This document shows positions 5,412 through 7,147 of a stretch of DNA of 7,147 nt, in pieces; positions within the stretch are counted from its first letter, which is position 1; every line of letters begins with the position of its first letter. This DNA comes from Dehalococcoidia bacterium (GTDB taxonomy: Bacteria > Chloroflexota > Dehalococcoidia > Dehalococcoidales > UBA5760). The position numbers and the translations under genes were made by a program. The notes under the pieces are model-generated. The model worked only from the letters and a program-made list of their open reading frames with translations, did not search any database and was not told the DNA's origin. The stretch lies in assembly GCA_011176655.1 (NCBI GenBank), contig DUEB01000048.1, forward strand, positions 1-7,147, written 5' to 3'.

Positions 5412-7147
5412 TCTTCCTCCCTGATACACAGGTGCAGTTCCTTGAGCTGCGCCTCGCTAACCGGTGACGGCGCCCTGAAGGTCAAATCAGTAGCCTCCTG
5501 CGTCTTGGGGAAGGCAATGACCTCCCGGATGGTCGTCTCTCGGGCAAGCAGCATCACCAGGCGGTCAATACCGATGGCGATACCTCCGTGGGGCGGGGCA
5601 CCGTAATCAAAGGCCTCCAGCATATGTCCGAAAAGCTCGCTAATCTCGGCGTCGCTGTAGCCCATCAAGCCGAATACCTTTCTCTGAAGCTCGCTGGTGT
5701 GAATCCGGATGCTGCCGCCGCCAATCTCGTAGCCGTTACAGATAATATCATAGTGACGGCCCCTTACCTTCTCCGGGGCCGTATCGAGCAGGGGTATATC
5801 CTCGTCCTGAGGCGCCGTAAAGGGGTGGTGCTCCGCCTCCCAGCGCCCCGACTTCTCATTCCACCCCAGCAGGGGAAAACCGGTAATAAAGGCAAAGGCG
5901 AGCAGGTCGGGGTCGGCCAGCCCAAGCCGCAGCCCCACTTCCTGCCTCAGCGCGCCTAGAACGTTACTGACTACCCGGGACTGGCCGGCAATGATGAGGA
6001 GCAGGTCTCCCGGGTCTGCCTCCAGACGGCGAGCCATTTCCCTAACCTGCTCCAGGGTGAGGAACTTGGCGGCTACCGATTTTACCTCTTTCATACCTAG
6101 CGCGCTCAGGCTACCCGCCCCGGCATCAAGGGAGATACTTACCAGGCCCCCAGCCCCAAGACCCTTAGCCAGTTTGTTTAGCTCGTCGAGCTGGCCCCGC
6201 GTGTAGCCGGCACAGCCGGGAGCCGGGATGCCCTTTACCCTGCCTCCTTCGGCGATAACCGACTGAAAGATGGCAAACTCGGAGCCGGCGGCGATATCGG
6301 TCAGGTCTTTTATCTCCAGGCCAAAGCGCATATCAGGCTTATCGCTGCCGTAGCGCTCTATCGCCTCGGCGTAGCTCAGGCGGGGAAAGGGTTTTATCAG
6401 GCGCCGCTCGGGCTTGGTCGTCTCCACCAGGGAGGTAAAGAGCCCCTCGACGAGGCTAATGACGTCCTCCTCCTGAGCAAAGCTCATCTCCAGGTCGAGC
6501 TGGGTAAATTCGGGCTGTCGGTCAGCGCGGGTGTCTTCATCGCGGAAGCACCGGGCTATCTGGAAATACTTCTCCAGGCCGGCCACCATAAGCAGTTGCT
6601 TGAGCTGCTGCGGCGATTGCGGTAAGGCGTAAAACTTACCGGCATGAATCCGGCTGGGCACCAGGTAGTCCCGGGCCCCCTCGGGGGTGCTCTTGATTAA
6701 GATGGGCGTTTCCACCTCTATAAAGCCCTTCCCGTCCAGGAAGTCGCGAATGAACTTTATCACCCGGTGACGAAGCCGGAGGTTCTCCTTCATGCGCGGT
6801 CGGCGCAGGTCGAGGTAGCGGTATCTGAGGCGGAGGCTTTCCTCCACCTCGGTCTCTTCGTTAATATAAAAGGGCGGCGTCTTTGACGGGTTGAGAAGCT
6901 CGGCACTCTGGGCAATAACCTCAATCTCACCGCTGGCCAGTTTGAGGTTCTCAGTTCCCTTGGGGCGGGGGGTAACCTTACCCTTAACCCGGACGACATA
7001 CTCGCTACGTAGCTCGCTGCCGACCCGGTGACACGGCTCGGATACCTCAGGGTTAAATACCACCTGAACGATGCCTTCCCGGTCGCGCAGGTCAATGAAT
7101 ATCAGCCCGCCGTGGTCACGGCGCCGGTCCACCCAGCCAGCCAGTGT
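5408..7147 (-). CDS. aspS: Aspartyl-tRNA synthetase, bacterial type, probably non-discriminating; 5' end missing
   Basis: This class II synthetase charges tRNA(Asp) with aspartate in the cytosol. In the window 579 residues are present, open to the right edge and beginning TLAGWVDRRRDHGG. By comparison with the 590-residue E. coli enzyme, about 15-25 N-terminal residues lie outside. The GTG at 7132 is an internal Val of the conserved GWV. Domains in window numbering: OB-fold anticodon-binding domain (1 to about 105), hinge RYRYLDLRRP (108-117), motif 1 region IEVETPILIKSTPEGARDYL (143-162), motif 2 FRDEDTRADRQPEF (201-214), the bacterial GAD insert (about 290-420), and motif 3 GAPPHGGIAIGIDRLVML (516-533). 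His12 (RRRDH) and Gly64 (RPKGTEN) fall where non-discriminating bacterial AspRS has His and Gly and discriminating E. coli AspRS has Leu and Lys. The enzyme therefore probably also makes Asp-tRNA(Asn) for GatCAB. The family call is certain; the specificity is inferred. It is first in this part of the aspS-tig-clpP operon. Confidence 0.98.
   Translation of the reverse strand, partial: TLAGWVDRRRDHGGLIFIDLRDREGIVQVVFNPEVSEPCHRVGSELRSEYVVRVKGKVTPRPKGTENLKLASGEIEVIAQSAELLNPSKTPPFYINEETEVEESLRLRYRYLDLRRPRMKENLRLRHRVIKFIRDFLDGKGFIEVETPILIKSTPEGARDYLVPSRIHAGKFYALPQSPQQLKQLLMVAGLEKYFQIARCFRDEDTRADRQPEFTQLDLEMSFAQEEDVISLVEGLFTSLVETTKPERRLIKPFPRLSYAEAIERYGSDKPDMRFGLEIKDLTDIAAGSEFAIFQSVIAEGGRVKGIPAPGCAGYTRGQLDELNKLAKGLGAGGLVSISLDAGAGSLSALGMKEVKSVAAKFLTLEQVREMARRLEADPGDLLLIIAGQSRVVSNVLGALRQEVGLRLGLADPDLLAFAFITGFPLLGWNEKSGRWEAEHHPFTAPQDEDIPLLDTAPEKVRGRHYDIICNGYEIGGGSIRIHTSELQRKVFGLMGYSDAEISELFGHMLEAFDYGAPPHGGIAIGIDRLVMLLARETTIREVIAFPKTQEATDLTFRAPSPVSEAQLKELHLCIREEE

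Noticed and set aside
5412..5429. GTG at 5429 as the start of tig
   Set aside because: The Shine-Dalgarno sequence would lie inside the gene, and the extension MYQGGR is foreign to trigger factors, which begin MKV. The GTGA overlap at 5411 fits better.
5241..6206. Several plus-strand open frames of 70-125 codons within tig and aspS
   Set aside because: They are shadows of two certain genes. They are low-complexity, Arg/Pro/Ser-rich translations without family features.

Overview
The window is gene-dense, moderately GC-rich bacterial DNA with no RNA genes, mobile elements or CRISPR. Four genes run left to right (1-3456) and three run right to left (3457-7147). The two sets meet tail to tail with no intergenic base. 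The essential genes (aspartyl-tRNA synthetase, trigger factor, ClpP) are clearly bacterial. The gene content and protein style, including an EhaR-like HAD phosphatase and a bacterial-type AspRS with non-discriminating marker residues, fit an uncultured Chloroflexota/Dehalococcoidia-like bacterium. That assignment is inference, not demonstrated by any marker here.

Plus strand: the window opens in the 3' end of a gene that is probably a formyltransferase of the PurN type. Six bases later comes a HAD-family hydrolase resembling the methanogen protein EhaR. A 138-base gap (1291-1428) carries a GC-rich hairpin over the HAD stop codon and a second terminator-like hairpin. It is followed by a CtBP-like D-2-hydroxyacid dehydrogenase and, 21 bases further on, a PfkB-family sugar/nucleoside kinase. 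The last two are probably cotranscribed. Their substrates cannot be read from sequence.

Minus strand: aspS (5' end beyond the right edge), tig and clpP are joined by two 4-base start/stop overlaps (GTGA and ATGA), each preceded by a strong Shine-Dalgarno sequence. This is a tightly coupled operon for tRNA charging, cotranslational folding and proteolysis. The AspRS has the His and Gly that mark non-discriminating enzymes, so this organism probably makes Asn-tRNA by amidation of Asp-tRNA(Asn).

I see no clearly novel multi-gene system. The points most worth a second look are the odd start of the HAD gene (a perfect Shine-Dalgarno sequence overlapping GTG and ideally spaced from ATA), the EhaR-like HAD protein itself, the CtBP-like active-site Trp, the hexamer repeat encoding the charged ClpP tail at the convergent junction, and the non-discriminating AspRS signature.
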